The translations under genes were made by a program, and so were the position numbers. A DNA stretch of 64,000 bases from DASSBG01 sp035699085 (GTDB taxonomy: Bacteria; Pseudomonadota; Gammaproteobacteria; Xanthomonadales; Rhodanobacteraceae), in contig DASSBG010000008.1 of NCBI GenBank assembly GCA_035699085.1, positions 1 to 64,000 of the forward strand, given 5' to 3'. Below are positions 44,071 through 51,674 of this stretch, piece after piece. A model generated the notes under the pieces. The model searched no databases and was not told where the DNA came from. It worked only from the letters and a program-made list of their open reading frames with translations. Position 1 is the stretch's first letter; every line of letters starts with the position of its first letter.

Positions 44071-44403
44071 TCAGACAGCGCCCCAGCGCCCGTCCGGGCA
44101 GCTCGCCCGGGCCATGCGTGTCTTGCTCTGCAGCGGACAGCCGCACTTGCCGCAGTAGGCAACGGGCCCGCGGGTCTTGCGGTGCGGGCACTGCGCGCAG
44201 ATGGCCAGCCGCGCATTGATCGTGTCGCCCGGTGCCAGCACGGCGGCCACCGCCCGGCGCAGCGGGCCCGGTGCCGGCGGCGGGGTGGCCACCTGGCGCT
44301 CGGCGATCTTCGCCCGGGCCGTGCGCCGCGCACGCCGCGCCAGCACCAGGTCACGCCGCCAGCGCGGCAACTGCGCCAGTTGCTCGTCCGTCAGCTCGCT
44401 CAT
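44071..44403 (-). CDS. zinc-ribbon phage protein
   Basis: 110 aa. Basic helical N-terminus (PRWRRDLVLARRARRTARAK) and a C-terminal Cys cluster CAQCPH...CGKCGCPL...CPDGRW, arranged like a zinc ribbon (four to five Cys plus His). Overlaps the upstream gene by 4 bases. May bind nucleic acid or stabilise a virion part. Confidence 0.6.
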   Translation of the reverse strand: MSELTDEQLAQLPRWRRDLVLARRARRTARAKIAERQVATPPPAPGPLRRAVAAVLAPGDTINARLAICAQCPHRKTRGPVAYCGKCGCPLQSKTRMARASCPDGRWGAV

Positions 44404-45710
44404 GCGCCGTCGTGCCTCGTAATCGTGGACGTCGCGCTGTCCGCGAACGCGAGCCCGCGCGCTGACGTGCCCGCCAGCGTGGTCACGATCCGCCGGCTGC
44501 CATCCTCGGCGCGGTACATCGACGCCCCACGCTTTGCGCTTGGCGCCACGGCTTGATGCTCGCGCAACGGCTGCACGATGCCGCCCGGTAGCCCGACCAC
44601 GGCCGCGCCGTTGTCCGCGAGCCAGTACGCCACTTGCGCGCTGGTCTCAAGCCCGAGCGCGGAACCCGGTACACAGATCGCGGTGCCCGGCACCGCGCCA
44701 TGCGGGTAACTGACCGCCGGTGTCATGCGCTCGGGCGGTCCCGCGAGGAAATAGGTCCGCTGGCCGGCGGCGAGGTACATGCCAGCACCGTCTGTGCCAC
44801 CGCCCACCGCCTCCAGCAGCGACGGCTGCCCGGTCACATGCAGCCGGTTGCGCGGCGGCTCCGTCAGCCCGTAGCGCAGCGCCTCGGACCACACCAGCCA
44901 GCCATCATCGCCCAAGCACCACAGCCGGCCCGCATGCACTCGCACGAGTCGGCCGGCTGGCATCGATGCCAGGCCCTGGGTGTCCAGCGGTCGCCCGCGT
45001 TGCCCCGCGCCCAGCTGCGTCTCGGTCACGCCCACCAGCAGGGAGCGCGCGCGATGCAGCACGTCGCCACCTGGCGCCGACACGTACACGCGGATCTCGG
45101 TGACGCCTGAGTCGGCCGGCGGCTGCGGCACGCCCGACAGCGCAATGCCGCCGCCATCCGGCACGTCAATCCATGCCGGCGTCGGGGCGCCGCTCTCCTC
45201 ACCGGAGCCCAGGGCATAGGTGATGCTGACGTGGTAGCGCCCGGCAGCGAGCGCGCCAGCATCCGCCAGTGCCAGCGCGGGCAGGCCCGCAGGTGTCGGG
45301 CAGCCCCACGGCGCGTCCTCGCCCGCCGCGGTGACCAGCCCGCGGTCGGTGCCGTTGCTCCAGTACACGCGATCGCCGACCAGCGCATAGCTCACCGGCT
45401 CACCTGGTGCGGCCAGGTCGCGCAGCACCTCGGGGTGCGCCGGATCGCGCAGCAGGCACAGCGTGCCGGCCCGCACAATCAGACCCCACGGCGCATCAGC
45501 GGGTGCCCACAGCGAATGCACGCCGCTGCTCGACCACAGCGCCTCGGCGTAGCCCTTGCGCCGCCTCGGCTTGCCGGGCCCGACCAGGTCGACGTTCTCG
45601 GCCTCGCGCAGGGCCAGTACAACGCCCTGGTCGTCCGCGACCAGCGCGGTCTCGGGGCTCAGGTTGTCGACGCCGGCCGGCCAGCCAGCGTGTCGGATCG
45701 GCTTCGCCAC
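44400..45710 (-). CDS. probable beta-propeller tail nozzle/stabilisation protein
   Basis: 436 aa. MAKPIRHAGWPAGVDNLSPE, then blades of the type LREAENVDLVGPGKPRRRKG, GDRVYWSNGTD, GRLWCLGDDGWLVWSEALRY and GAGMYLAAGQRTYFLAG. Repeated short beta blades at the head of the tail genes resemble P22 gp10/T7 gp12-type nozzle proteins. Assignment by pattern and position. Confidence 0.6.
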   Translation of the reverse strand: MAKPIRHAGWPAGVDNLSPETALVADDQGVVLALREAENVDLVGPGKPRRRKGYAEALWSSSGVHSLWAPADAPWGLIVRAGTLCLLRDPAHPEVLRDLAAPGEPVSYALVGDRVYWSNGTDRGLVTAAGEDAPWGCPTPAGLPALALADAGALAAGRYHVSITYALGSGEESGAPTPAWIDVPDGGGIALSGVPQPPADSGVTEIRVYVSAPGGDVLHRARSLLVGVTETQLGAGQRGRPLDTQGLASMPAGRLVRVHAGRLWCLGDDGWLVWSEALRYGLTEPPRNRLHVTGQPSLLEAVGGGTDGAGMYLAAGQRTYFLAGPPERMTPAVSYPHGAVPGTAICVPGSALGLETSAQVAYWLADNGAAVVGLPGGIVQPLREHQAVAPSAKRGASMYRAEDGSRRIVTTLAGTSARGLAFADSATSTITRHDGA

Positions 45711-45729
45711 CTCTACGTCCCGACAGTCG

Positions 45730-46110
45730 TCAGCCCAGCCAGCGCTGCAGGCTGAAGCTCACCGTCAGCGGCGGCGGCACGGGCGAGAACTGCGCGCGGC
45801 CGTTGCCGTTGATCGTGACGGTCGCCGCGATCCTGTCGTCAATCAGGGTCAGCGTAACGTAGCCGACCTGGCGAACGTCCAGTTTTCCCGGCGTGCCGAG
45901 CGTGCCGAGTGTGACCAGCAGGGGCAGCTTGCCGTTTGCATCCGGCTGGCCCTGAATCGACAGCCAGACTGGGTGGCCCGGGAACCAGTTGGGCACGGCG
46001 CCGCAGTAGAACTCGCTCATGTGCCGGCCGGCGGCGTCAATCTGAATCTGGAAGCCTTGGCCCGACTGGCTCGGGTCATACCACAAGCCATTCTGCTCAC
46101 CACTCAGCAT
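45730..46110 (-). CDS. beta-sandwich virion protein with WYDPxxSGxGF motif
   Basis: 126 aa using the ATG at 46110, 8 bases after GAGG (the ATG at 46116 is only 2 bases away). Begins MLSGEQNGLWYDPSQSGQGF and continues with a regular beta pattern (HPVWLSIQGQP, VGYVTLTLIDDRIAATVTIN). The GLWYDPxxSGxGF unit is frequent in exported proteins of Xanthomonadales. First gene of the late structural operon. Confidence 0.62.
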   Translation of the reverse strand: MLSGEQNGLWYDPSQSGQGFQIQIDAAGRHMSEFYCGAVPNWFPGHPVWLSIQGQPDANGKLPLLVTLGTLGTPGKLDVRQVGYVTLTLIDDRIAATVTINGNGRAQFSPVPPPLTVSFSLQRWLG

Positions 46111-46185
46111 CGCCATTTCCTCGCTTTGTTCGCATTTGACATACCGGGGACCACCCGGCCGCGCATGCGCAGCACAAACGCAAAC

Positions 46186-46218
46186 GGGCACCGGCTGCCT
46201 TGGTGGCACCCGATGCCC
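46186..46218 (-). terminator. hairpin (terminator or attenuator) before the late operon
   Basis: Arms 46186-46199 and 46205-46218 pair at 12 of 14 positions around loop TTGGT. The following minus-strand sequence is GTTTGCGTTTGTG, T-rich but interrupted. It could be the site where late transcription is blocked until antitermination. Confidence 0.45.
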
Positions 46219-46454
46219 GCACCGTGAATCTGTCACCCCGTGACACGTCCGGGCGCGCTTTTCACGCCCTCGGATCAGATAGAACACGATCGGCGCGACC
46301 GGCATGGCCTGCCCCGCCTCCTCTTCGCTCTCCCGCGCCGTCAGCACCCCCAGCAGCACCGCAATGATGCCGCTGGCGACGCCAACCCACATTCCAGCGT
46401 TCACAGTTTCATCGTTGCCTCCGCGTGCGCCAAAGCCGAAAGCCATTACCCCGC

Positions 46455-46538
46455 TCGCCCGCGAAGCATGGCCACTTTCGCGTTCCGGGCGCAAACATGC
46501 GCGCGCGCGCGCCGCGCACGCGCTGCGCGCGCAGCTTT
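46455..46538. repeat. dispersed hairpin element, copy B
   Basis: Positions 46456-46497 repeat 22205-22246 exactly, followed by an alternating GC tract with several differences. The inner CGCGAA/TTCGCG stem is preserved and the outer stem has one mismatch. It sits between the late operon and the divergent plus-strand cassette. Confidence 0.7.
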
Positions 46539-46544
46539 TGGGGC

Positions 46545-46573
46545 TTGACTCACGTCTTCGCCTGCGCTAGAGT
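46545..46573 (+). promoter_or_regulatory. sigma-70 promoter of the plus-strand cassette
   Basis: TTGACT (46545-46550), a 17-base spacer and TAGAGT (46568-46573), about 60 bases upstream of the first plus-strand gene. Near-consensus in both boxes with ideal spacing, so the cassette can be transcribed independently of the phage late and early operons. Confidence 0.75.
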
Positions 46574-46634
46574 TGGCCTACGTCGCACCACGCGACACGC
46601 GCCCGCCGGCGTCTACAGGCGGAGGAGAACACCC

Positions 46635-47669
46635 ATGACTACTCACACTACACATGCTGACGCCGCCCGTATTGGCGCGGCCATCGCGCGCCATCTGCGC
46701 ACGCCCAAGTGGGGCTGGCGCTACGCTGATGTCGATAGCATCACGGATGCTGTAGACCGGCGCGCGATCGCGCGCCTGCAATCCGACGCCGGCAAGGCGC
46801 GACGCTGGCTGCGCGAAGCGAGCGCGCATCTTGGCATCCGGCTGCCGTCGGGCAACGGGATCAACGACCAGTGGCAGAGGCAGGCAATCCTGTCACCCGA
46901 CGGCACGTTCGGCATCGCCGACATCGCGGTCGGCTGCATCGCATGGACCGACGTGGTCGCGCCGTCCTATGTGCGCCGCTTCGCGCCTACGCGATCCGAC
47001 TGCAGCTTCGCGCCCAACATCGCCGGCGGGTCCGGCAGCATGGCGGCGGGGTGCGCCCAGGTCACGCTCACCCTGTCAGACAGGGAGAGCGCTCACATCG
47101 GCCGTATCCCAAGGCCCTCCGTCACGCGCATCGTGTGCGGCTACCGTACCTGTTACGGCCACTGCGGCACGCTGGTGGACGGTACATGCGTCACCACCGC
47201 ATCGTACCTGCCCGCGATTTCCGCTGGCGCGGAAGTCACCATGACCACCGAGCCACAGTGGGAGGAGGTCGACATGGGGATAGGCGTGCAGCGCGCGATG
47301 TGGGAGTCATTCCTCGTGCGCCAGGGCTGGGGCAGCAAGATGCCGGACAACGTCCGCTCCGCCCGCCTGGCAGGCGGCAACAACAGCGTCGATGGCGAGA
47401 CCCTCCAATACGTGTCCGTCTACGGCACGCGAGACGAGCGCGCCGCCGCGGCAGCGTATATCCGCGAGCAGTGGGCCGCCCACATCCTCGCCGAGGCGCA
47501 GCGCGCGGCGGCGCAAGCAGCACACGATCTGCTGCTGCGCAACAGTCACGCCGGGATCGACATCCGCCCCAGCTTCGACGAGCGCGCCGGCGACCGTTTG
47601 CAGGTGGGCGCCAATCATCAGTATCTGCGGGCGTGGGACGTGCTGGATGCGATCCGTCATGACCGGTGA
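46635..47669 (+). CDS. unknown protein, first gene of plus-strand moron cassette
   Basis: 344 aa from the ATG at 46635, preceded by GGAGGAG. N-terminus MTTHTTHADAARIGAAIARH, helical, followed by a Cys-containing central domain (CGYRTCYGHCGTLVDGTCVT, near 175-195) and a helical Ala-rich C-terminus (EQWAAHILAEAQRAAAQAAH). The Cys cluster may bind metal. No membrane segment. Opposite orientation to both flanking operons and its own promoter suggest expression in the lysogen. Function unknown. Confidence 0.68.
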   Translation: MTTHTTHADAARIGAAIARHLRTPKWGWRYADVDSITDAVDRRAIARLQSDAGKARRWLREASAHLGIRLPSGNGINDQWQRQAILSPDGTFGIADIAVGCIAWTDVVAPSYVRRFAPTRSDCSFAPNIAGGSGSMAAGCAQVTLTLSDRESAHIGRIPRPSVTRIVCGYRTCYGHCGTLVDGTCVTTASYLPAISAGAEVTMTTEPQWEEVDMGIGVQRAMWESFLVRQGWGSKMPDNVRSARLAGGNNSVDGETLQYVSVYGTRDERAAAAAYIREQWAAHILAEAQRAAAQAAHDLLLRNSHAGIDIRPSFDERAGDRLQVGANHQYLRAWDVLDAIRHDR

Positions 47670-48165
47670 CTACCTAACCCACGTCACCCTTACGACCGGC
47701 GACAGCCGCCGGTCGTACCGCAGCGAATGTGACGATGGTGTCATTGCGCAGCTTGGGCCGGTGGTCCTGGCCTGTGAGGCCACCGGCACTGCCGAGTTTC
47801 CCTCGCCGACGGGTGTGATGCGCCTGGACCGCATCACCGACACCGAGCGGCCGAGCCGGCACGTCGCAATTTGGGCGATCCGCGAGCCGCAGGGGCCAGC
47901 ATTGGTGACGCTGGCGCTGGCCATGACGGCGCGTGCTGGCGCTGGCGTGTGGCGCGCGCTGCACGAGCGACACGACGAGCCTGTCCCGCTGGCAACAGGT
48001 CCGGCCGAGGCGCCCGCGGCGCCTTGGCTGGGCGTCATCGTCCATGTGCCCGCAATCGTGCCAGCGCCCCATCCAGCGCTGTCATGGCTCGGCGATGCCG
48101 AGCGGTGCATTGCTTGGGCGTGGATCGAGGGATGGCTCGAGGGTGTGTACGAGGAGAGGCCGTGA
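47659..48165 (+). CDS. unknown protein, second gene of plus-strand cassette
   Basis: 168 aa; the ATG at 47659 overlaps the preceding gene by 11 bases. MTGDYLTHVTLTTGDSRRSY is a beta hairpin-like start, then a mixed domain (HVAIWAIREPQGPALVTLAL) and a C-terminal WLGDAERCIAWAWIEGWLEG. No family recognised. Translationally coupled to both neighbours. Confidence 0.62.
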   Translation: MTGDYLTHVTLTTGDSRRSYRSECDDGVIAQLGPVVLACEATGTAEFPSPTGVMRLDRITDTERPSRHVAIWAIREPQGPALVTLALAMTARAGAGVWRALHERHDEPVPLATGPAEAPAAPWLGVIVHVPAIVPAPHPALSWLGDAERCIAWAWIEGWLEGVYEERP

Positions 48166-48551
48166 ACATCCACGACTTGATCGGCAGCATCCCCGAGGAC
48201 AGCTGCGACGAAGCGCTGGAAGCCATCGAGAGCATCGTCGTCTATCCTGCGACTCAATCCGCTCGGATACGCGCGCACCTCGCGGCCGAGTTTCGTCTGA
48301 TGGCCACGCTGAAAGGTGGCATCGTTACCGTCGCAGCGCTCGGCGAGGGATGCGCGCCAAAAAGCGGCGCCGCGGCGCAATTCCCGTCACTCGTGAAGGC
48401 AATGATCTACGAAGTGGACCAAGCAATTTCGGTCGGCCGCTTCACGCCCCAAGCTGTGAAGCCCAACATCATCTTTGACCCGCCACCGCCCCCGTCGCAC
48501 ATGGATATCCCGCACTGGGACGGCGACAAGTGGGTCGACCTTGAGTGGTGA
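48162..48551 (+). CDS. unknown protein, third gene of plus-strand cassette
   Basis: 129 aa starting GTG at 48162 (GTGA overlap with the preceding stop). MNIHDLIGSIPEDSCDEALE, then ATLKGGIVTVAALGEGCAPK and a proline run FDPPPPPSHMDIPHWDGDKW. Small soluble protein; no motif recognised. Ends 30 bases before the convergent gene at 48581. Confidence 0.6.
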   Translation: MNIHDLIGSIPEDSCDEALEAIESIVVYPATQSARIRAHLAAEFRLMATLKGGIVTVAALGEGCAPKSGAAAQFPSLVKAMIYEVDQAISVGRFTPQAVKPNIIFDPPPPPSHMDIPHWDGDKWVDLEW

Positions 48552-48580
48552 CCAGGGCGTACACTGCCATCGCGAGCTGC

Positions 48581-48793
48581 TCAGCGCACCTCGATGGCCG
48601 TAGGCAGTTCAGTCTGGATGCCGGCCAAGATCGACCTGGTATCCATCAGCAGCACGCGGTCACTCAAGCGCGCGTCACTCAAGCGCGCGTCGGCGATGGC
48701 GCAGTCCAGTGCGTCAATGTTGCGCTGGAGGTCTTCCTTGAGAATCACGTCCGGGTTGCCTCGGGCGTTTTTAAGCTCAATGATCACTCTCAC
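48581..48793 (-). CDS. small acidic/helical phage protein
   Basis: 70 aa from GTG 48793, 8 bases after GAGG. MRVIIELKNARGNPDVILKE then NIDALDCAIADARLSDARLS. The coding DNA holds a tandem 15-bp repeat (GTCACTCAAGCGCGC at 48659-48688) producing the duplicated LSDAR. Last gene of the early right operon. Function unknown. Confidence 0.5.
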   Translation of the reverse strand: MRVIIELKNARGNPDVILKEDLQRNIDALDCAIADARLSDARLSDRVLLMDTRSILAGIQTELPTAIEVR

Positions 48794-48816
48794 GATCCAA
48801 TCCTCGCGTGGTGTTG

Positions 48817-49335
48817 TCAGCGCAGCGTGCGCAGGTCGTTGAGCGCGGCGCCGGCGCAGGTGTAGGCCCACGACTCGAACGCCGCGCCGGCGTAGCGGTA
48901 CAGCCGGCTGTAATCCGCGCGGCGCATGCCGGTGGCCTTGCGCGCGTTGCGCCGGTGAGGCCACACCAGGTCGCGCAGCACGTCGTGCATCACGATGCGA
49001 AGCCTGTGACGGCGTGAGCCTTCGACCAGCGCGGCGTCGCGCGGGTCCGCCTCCAGCCCGGCCAGCAGCCGCGGGAACGCCAGCCGCTGGATCGCCGGCC
49101 ACTCCCGCAGGCTCTGCGTGGCGATCGCCAGCGCCAGGTACTCGCCCAGGGCGTCATTGGTGCGGCCCAGCGCGTGGGCGATGTCGTCAGTAGTCAGTGC
49201 CGGTGCGCCACCGCTGCCGGCTGCTGGCGTCACAAATGCACTGCGCCCCGCCAGGCGGGCCAAGACTTCGAGCGCATCACGTGGGCCGCCGGCGTAGGCT
49301 TGCGGCGTGGGAGTCGTTGCGGGCATATAGGTCAC
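48817..49335 (-). CDS. phage protein at the Q position, possible late antiterminator
   Basis: 172 aa. Helical; the C-terminal half RRNARKATGMRRADYSRLYR-YAGAAFESW resembles a helix-turn-helix region of Q-type antiterminators, and the gene lies near the promoter-distal end of the cro-O-P operon, where Q is found in lambdoid phages. The family was not identified, so the role is an inference from position. Confidence 0.5.
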   Translation of the reverse strand: MTYMPATTPTPQAYAGGPRDALEVLARLAGRSAFVTPAAGSGGAPALTTDDIAHALGRTNDALGEYLALAIATQSLREWPAIQRLAFPRLLAGLEADPRDAALVEGSRRHRLRIVMHDVLRDLVWPHRRNARKATGMRRADYSRLYRYAGAAFESWAYTCAGAALNDLRTLR

Positions 49336-49547
49336 CTCACCGTGTCGTCAAACTCGAAGTGCTGGTCCACGCACGCGGGAAAGGCGCGCGGCGGATCCAG
49401 CCCGCATGCAGCGCGCCGGCCACCGCCAAACGCCGCGGCCCGGTGCTGGCAGTAGTGGCAGCCGCCAGCGGCGCGCACTTTATCCACCACCTCATGGCAG
49501 TTGCGCATGGCGGTGTAGCGCTCCGGGCGGGTCAGCGGCTCAGTCAC
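49332..49547 (-). CDS. small Cys/His-rich phage protein (putative zinc finger)
   Basis: 71 aa from GTG 49547, overlapping the VRR-NUC stop (GTGA). Contains MRNCHEVVDKVRAAGGCHYC-QHR and further Cys in AACGLDPPRAFPACV. Five Cys and three His suggest a metal site. Located beside the nuclease gene. Confidence 0.58.
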   Translation of the reverse strand: MTEPLTRPERYTAMRNCHEVVDKVRAAGGCHYCQHRAAAFGGGRRAACGLDPPRAFPACVDQHFEFDDTVR

Positions 49548-50062
49548 CTGCCCTGCTCCGGCAGCCCCACGTACCACAGCCACAGATCCCACGCTTCGTC
49601 TTCCCCGTGGCACACCGCGGCGTGGTATCCGAGCAGCAGGCTCTCGTCGATGAAGGCCTGCTGCTCCGGTGACACGCGGCCCTTGGCACCGGGCGCGGGT
49701 GGCCTCTTCAGCTCGATCCACAGCCCGTGGTAGCAGAGTCGCGGCAGCGCGCAGCAGATGTCCGGCACGCCGGCCGTCACGCCTTCGGCTTTCAGCCGTC
49801 CCGCCTCGGCCTTGCTACGGCCACCACCGTTGGGCACGGCGAAGGTGCGGCGTGCCGCACGTGCGTAGCCCGGCGGATCGTTGAGCGCCAGCGTGCGGAC
49901 GCGGTTGAAGAACACCACCTGCGCGTTGTGCTCCTCGTCCTTGCGCTTGCGGCTCGGCCGGCGCGCGGCGCCCGAGCTGGTCGATCGCGCCTGTGCTGGC
50001 AGCCGCCGGGCCAGCCCGGCCGGCATGTCCTCCACGCTGCGGTAGCGCAGGCCGCCGCTCAC
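49544..50062 (-). CDS. VRR-NUC family nuclease
   Basis: 172 aa. Basic N-terminus, then RRTFAVPNGGGRSKAEAGRL, GVTAGVPDICC with Asp101, and IELKRP with Glu117 and Lys119: the PD-(D/E)xK core of VRR-NUC nucleases, followed by SPEQQAFIDESLLLGYHAAV. Probably cleaves branched or recombination intermediates during phage replication, like RusA in other phages. Located downstream of the replication genes. Confidence 0.85.
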   Translation of the reverse strand: MSGGLRYRSVEDMPAGLARRLPAQARSTSSGAARRPSRKRKDEEHNAQVVFFNRVRTLALNDPPGYARAARRTFAVPNGGGRSKAEAGRLKAEGVTAGVPDICCALPRLCYHGLWIELKRPPAPGAKGRVSPEQQAFIDESLLLGYHAAVCHGEDEAWDLWLWYVGLPEQGR

Positions 50063-50562
50063 TTGCCGGTCCCGGCCATGCGGGCCGTGGCCCGGTCCTG
50101 CAGGGTTTCCAGCTCACGTACGAAGCGCCCGACGGCGCCTAGGACTTCGCCCGTCAGCCAGGTCAGCTGCTCCAGTTCGGTCGCGGCATCGGCCGGTGCT
50201 GCGCGGCATCGGCCCTTGGTGCTGGCCGTCGTGGCCGAGCGCAGCAGCTCAGAGGCGCCAGGAACGGGCGGCGGCGGAATCTCGCAGGACCGGTCAAAGC
50301 CTGCGACCGGCGCCCACAACGGCGTCGTTCGCCGGTTCTGTTCGTCGACGCCGCGGCCGCGTTCCTCCACGTGGCCAGCCTTGCGCAGGTTGGTGAGGCG
50401 CGCGGCGACGTTGCGCCGGTTGCCGAGGTCCGTCAGTTGCTCACTGACCCAACCGTGGTCCAGTGCGCCGGCGACCGCGGCGTCCAGCAGCTCGTCGCTG
50501 GCGAGGGGCTTGCCTGCGCGGCGCAGCGTCGCTACCAGCAAATCGTTGAGGTGCGCAGTCAT
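50059..50562 (-). CDS. winged-helix phage protein
   Basis: 167 aa. Residues 1-75 look like a winged helix (NDLLVATLRRAGKPLASDEL; NVAARLTNLRKAGHVEERGR). The rest is low complexity plus a C-terminal helix (LTGEVLGAVGRFVRELETLQ). Possibly a transcription or replication accessory. It overlaps both neighbours by 4 bases. Confidence 0.6.
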   Translation of the reverse strand: MTAHLNDLLVATLRRAGKPLASDELLDAAVAGALDHGWVSEQLTDLGNRRNVAARLTNLRKAGHVEERGRGVDEQNRRTTPLWAPVAGFDRSCEIPPPPVPGASELLRSATTASTKGRCRAAPADAATELEQLTWLTGEVLGAVGRFVRELETLQDRATARMAGTGK

Positions 50563-50801
50563 GGGCAGGTTCCTTCGGTGAGTTCTTCGAGTTCATGGGG
50601 GTGCGGCATGCTGTAGGGCAGCCGGCGAGCGAGGCATTCGGGGCCGCCGGCGACTGGCACCCACGGCGTGGTTGTGGTCGCGGACACCTGCAGCAGCAGC
50701 GAGCCGGGGCTCACTGCGACCACGGGCAGCTCGTCCTCGAGCCCGAGCGCGAAGATGATCGAGTCGCCGGGCTGGATGCTTGCGATTTCAGCGGGGGTCA
50801 C
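50559..50801 (-). CDS. small phage protein of unknown function
   Basis: 80 aa from GTG 50801 (GTGA overlap with the preceding stop). MTPAEIASIQPGDSIIFALG then a beta-rich middle, ending EELTEGTCP. Unrecognised. Confidence 0.55.
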   Translation of the reverse strand: MTPAEIASIQPGDSIIFALGLEDELPVVAVSPGSLLLQVSATTTTPWVPVAGGPECLARRLPYSMPHPHELEELTEGTCP

Positions 50802-51025
50802 GGCTGCACACCCACGGCGGCGTAGACCCACGCCCCGCTACTGACCACCCGGTAGACGCGACGCAGCTCGCCATCCTCGGCCAACTCCTGCAGCAGCCGC
50901 TGGGCCGTCTCGAAGTGCACGCCCAGTTCCTCCGCCACCTCGCGCGAGGTCCGTGGCTCGCCATCGGCCAGCAGCGTCAGGATGCGATCGCGCACCTTCG
51001 GCGGGCGCTCAGTCGTCTTCGGCAT
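50798..51025 (-). CDS. winged-helix DNA-binding protein
   Basis: 75 aa from the ATG at 51025. RDRILTLLADGEPRTSREVA-EELGVHFETAQRLLQELAEDG is a clear winged helix-turn-helix. It overlaps the lambda P-like gene by 17 bases. Probably a small regulator of the early operon. Confidence 0.68.
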   Translation of the reverse strand: MPKTTERPPKVRDRILTLLADGEPRTSREVAEELGVHFETAQRLLQELAEDGELRRVYRVVSSGAWVYAAVGVQP

Positions 51026-51674
51026 CGTCGGCCTCCTCAGGCATCGTGAGCGGGGCCGGTTCCGGCTCCGGGTCGGGCGCAAAGTCCGGCGTGGTGCCCA
51101 GCACGTCGGCAATCTCGCTGAAGGCGCTAGCCACGGTCTCGGGCTTGGCCGGGTTCGCCGGTGGTGGGGTGGGTGCGCTCAGGGCCGGCGACAGGGGCGG
51201 CAGCGGCGTGCCGCGCAGCACCGCCTCGGCGGCGAGCTCGTAGGCTTCGCGCAGCATGCGGTCCGCCAGCTCGGCGCTGGCCTGGCGCAGGCGGTAGCTG
51301 TCGGCGTGCTGCCACATCAGCCGGCTGAAGCGCGCGGCGCGCGGCGGTGCGTTGGTCGGATCACGCAGCGCAGCCTTGGCGGCGGCGATGCTCGGGATAC
51401 CGAGGCAGCGCGCGCGAAACTCAGGCAGCGTGGGCGGCCAGGTGTCCGGGCTGGCCAGCGTGGCGCGCAGGCCGAAGCCCAACTGCCGCGGCGTTATGCC
51501 GGCGAGGCCGTGGGCCCATACCCGCGCGGTGAGGGTCAGGGTGCCATCGTCGTTGTCGGGCGCCGCGCCAAAGCCACTGGCCCAGCGGTGCCCGAACTGG
51601 CCGTTCATGCGCAGCCACAGGTCGCGCAGCAGGCGCTCGCTCAGCGGTTCGGGTGTCGTGGTCGGCTCAGGCAT
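51009..51674 (-). CDS. lambda P-like helicase loader
   Basis: 221 aa from the ATG at 51674 (upstream Pro/Arg-rich extension rejected). LRDLWLRMNGQFGHRWASGF, then WAHGLAGITPRQLGFGLRAT and WPPTLPEFRARCLG, the conserved core of phage P replication proteins, with a proline-rich acidic tail. Delivers host DnaB helicase to the origin. It starts 8 bases inside the O-like gene. Confidence 0.83.
   Translation of the reverse strand: MPEPTTTPEPLSERLLRDLWLRMNGQFGHRWASGFGAAPDNDDGTLTLTARVWAHGLAGITPRQLGFGLRATLASPDTWPPTLPEFRARCLGIPSIAAAKAALRDPTNAPPRAARFSRLMWQHADSYRLRQASAELADRMLREAYELAAEAVLRGTPLPPLSPALSAPTPPPANPAKPETVASAFSEIADVLGTTPDFAPDPEPEPAPLTMPEEADDAEDD

Larger units (their letters stand above)
46117..46544. 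other. regulatory gap at the head of the late operon, no convincing gene
   Basis: The minus strand is open through this stretch and includes a hydrophobic segment (GVASGIIAVLLGVLTA near 46370), but the reading frame then turns Arg/Cys/Pro-rich without a stop before the 46110 gene. No separate gene is called. The stretch contains a strong hairpin (46186-46218) and copy B of the dispersed element, so the late promoter/antitermination target is likely here. No confident minus-strand promoter was found. Confidence 0.5.

Noticed and set aside
46117..46446. A membrane protein upstream of the first late gene in the same frame
   Set aside because: It has one hydrophobic segment but reads on without a stop through Arg/Cys/Pro-rich sequence and a strong hairpin; no ribosome-binding site was found for it.
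48659..48690. Tandem 15-bp repeat as a regulatory array
   Set aside because: Only about two copies, in frame within a small gene, best explained as a coding duplication.
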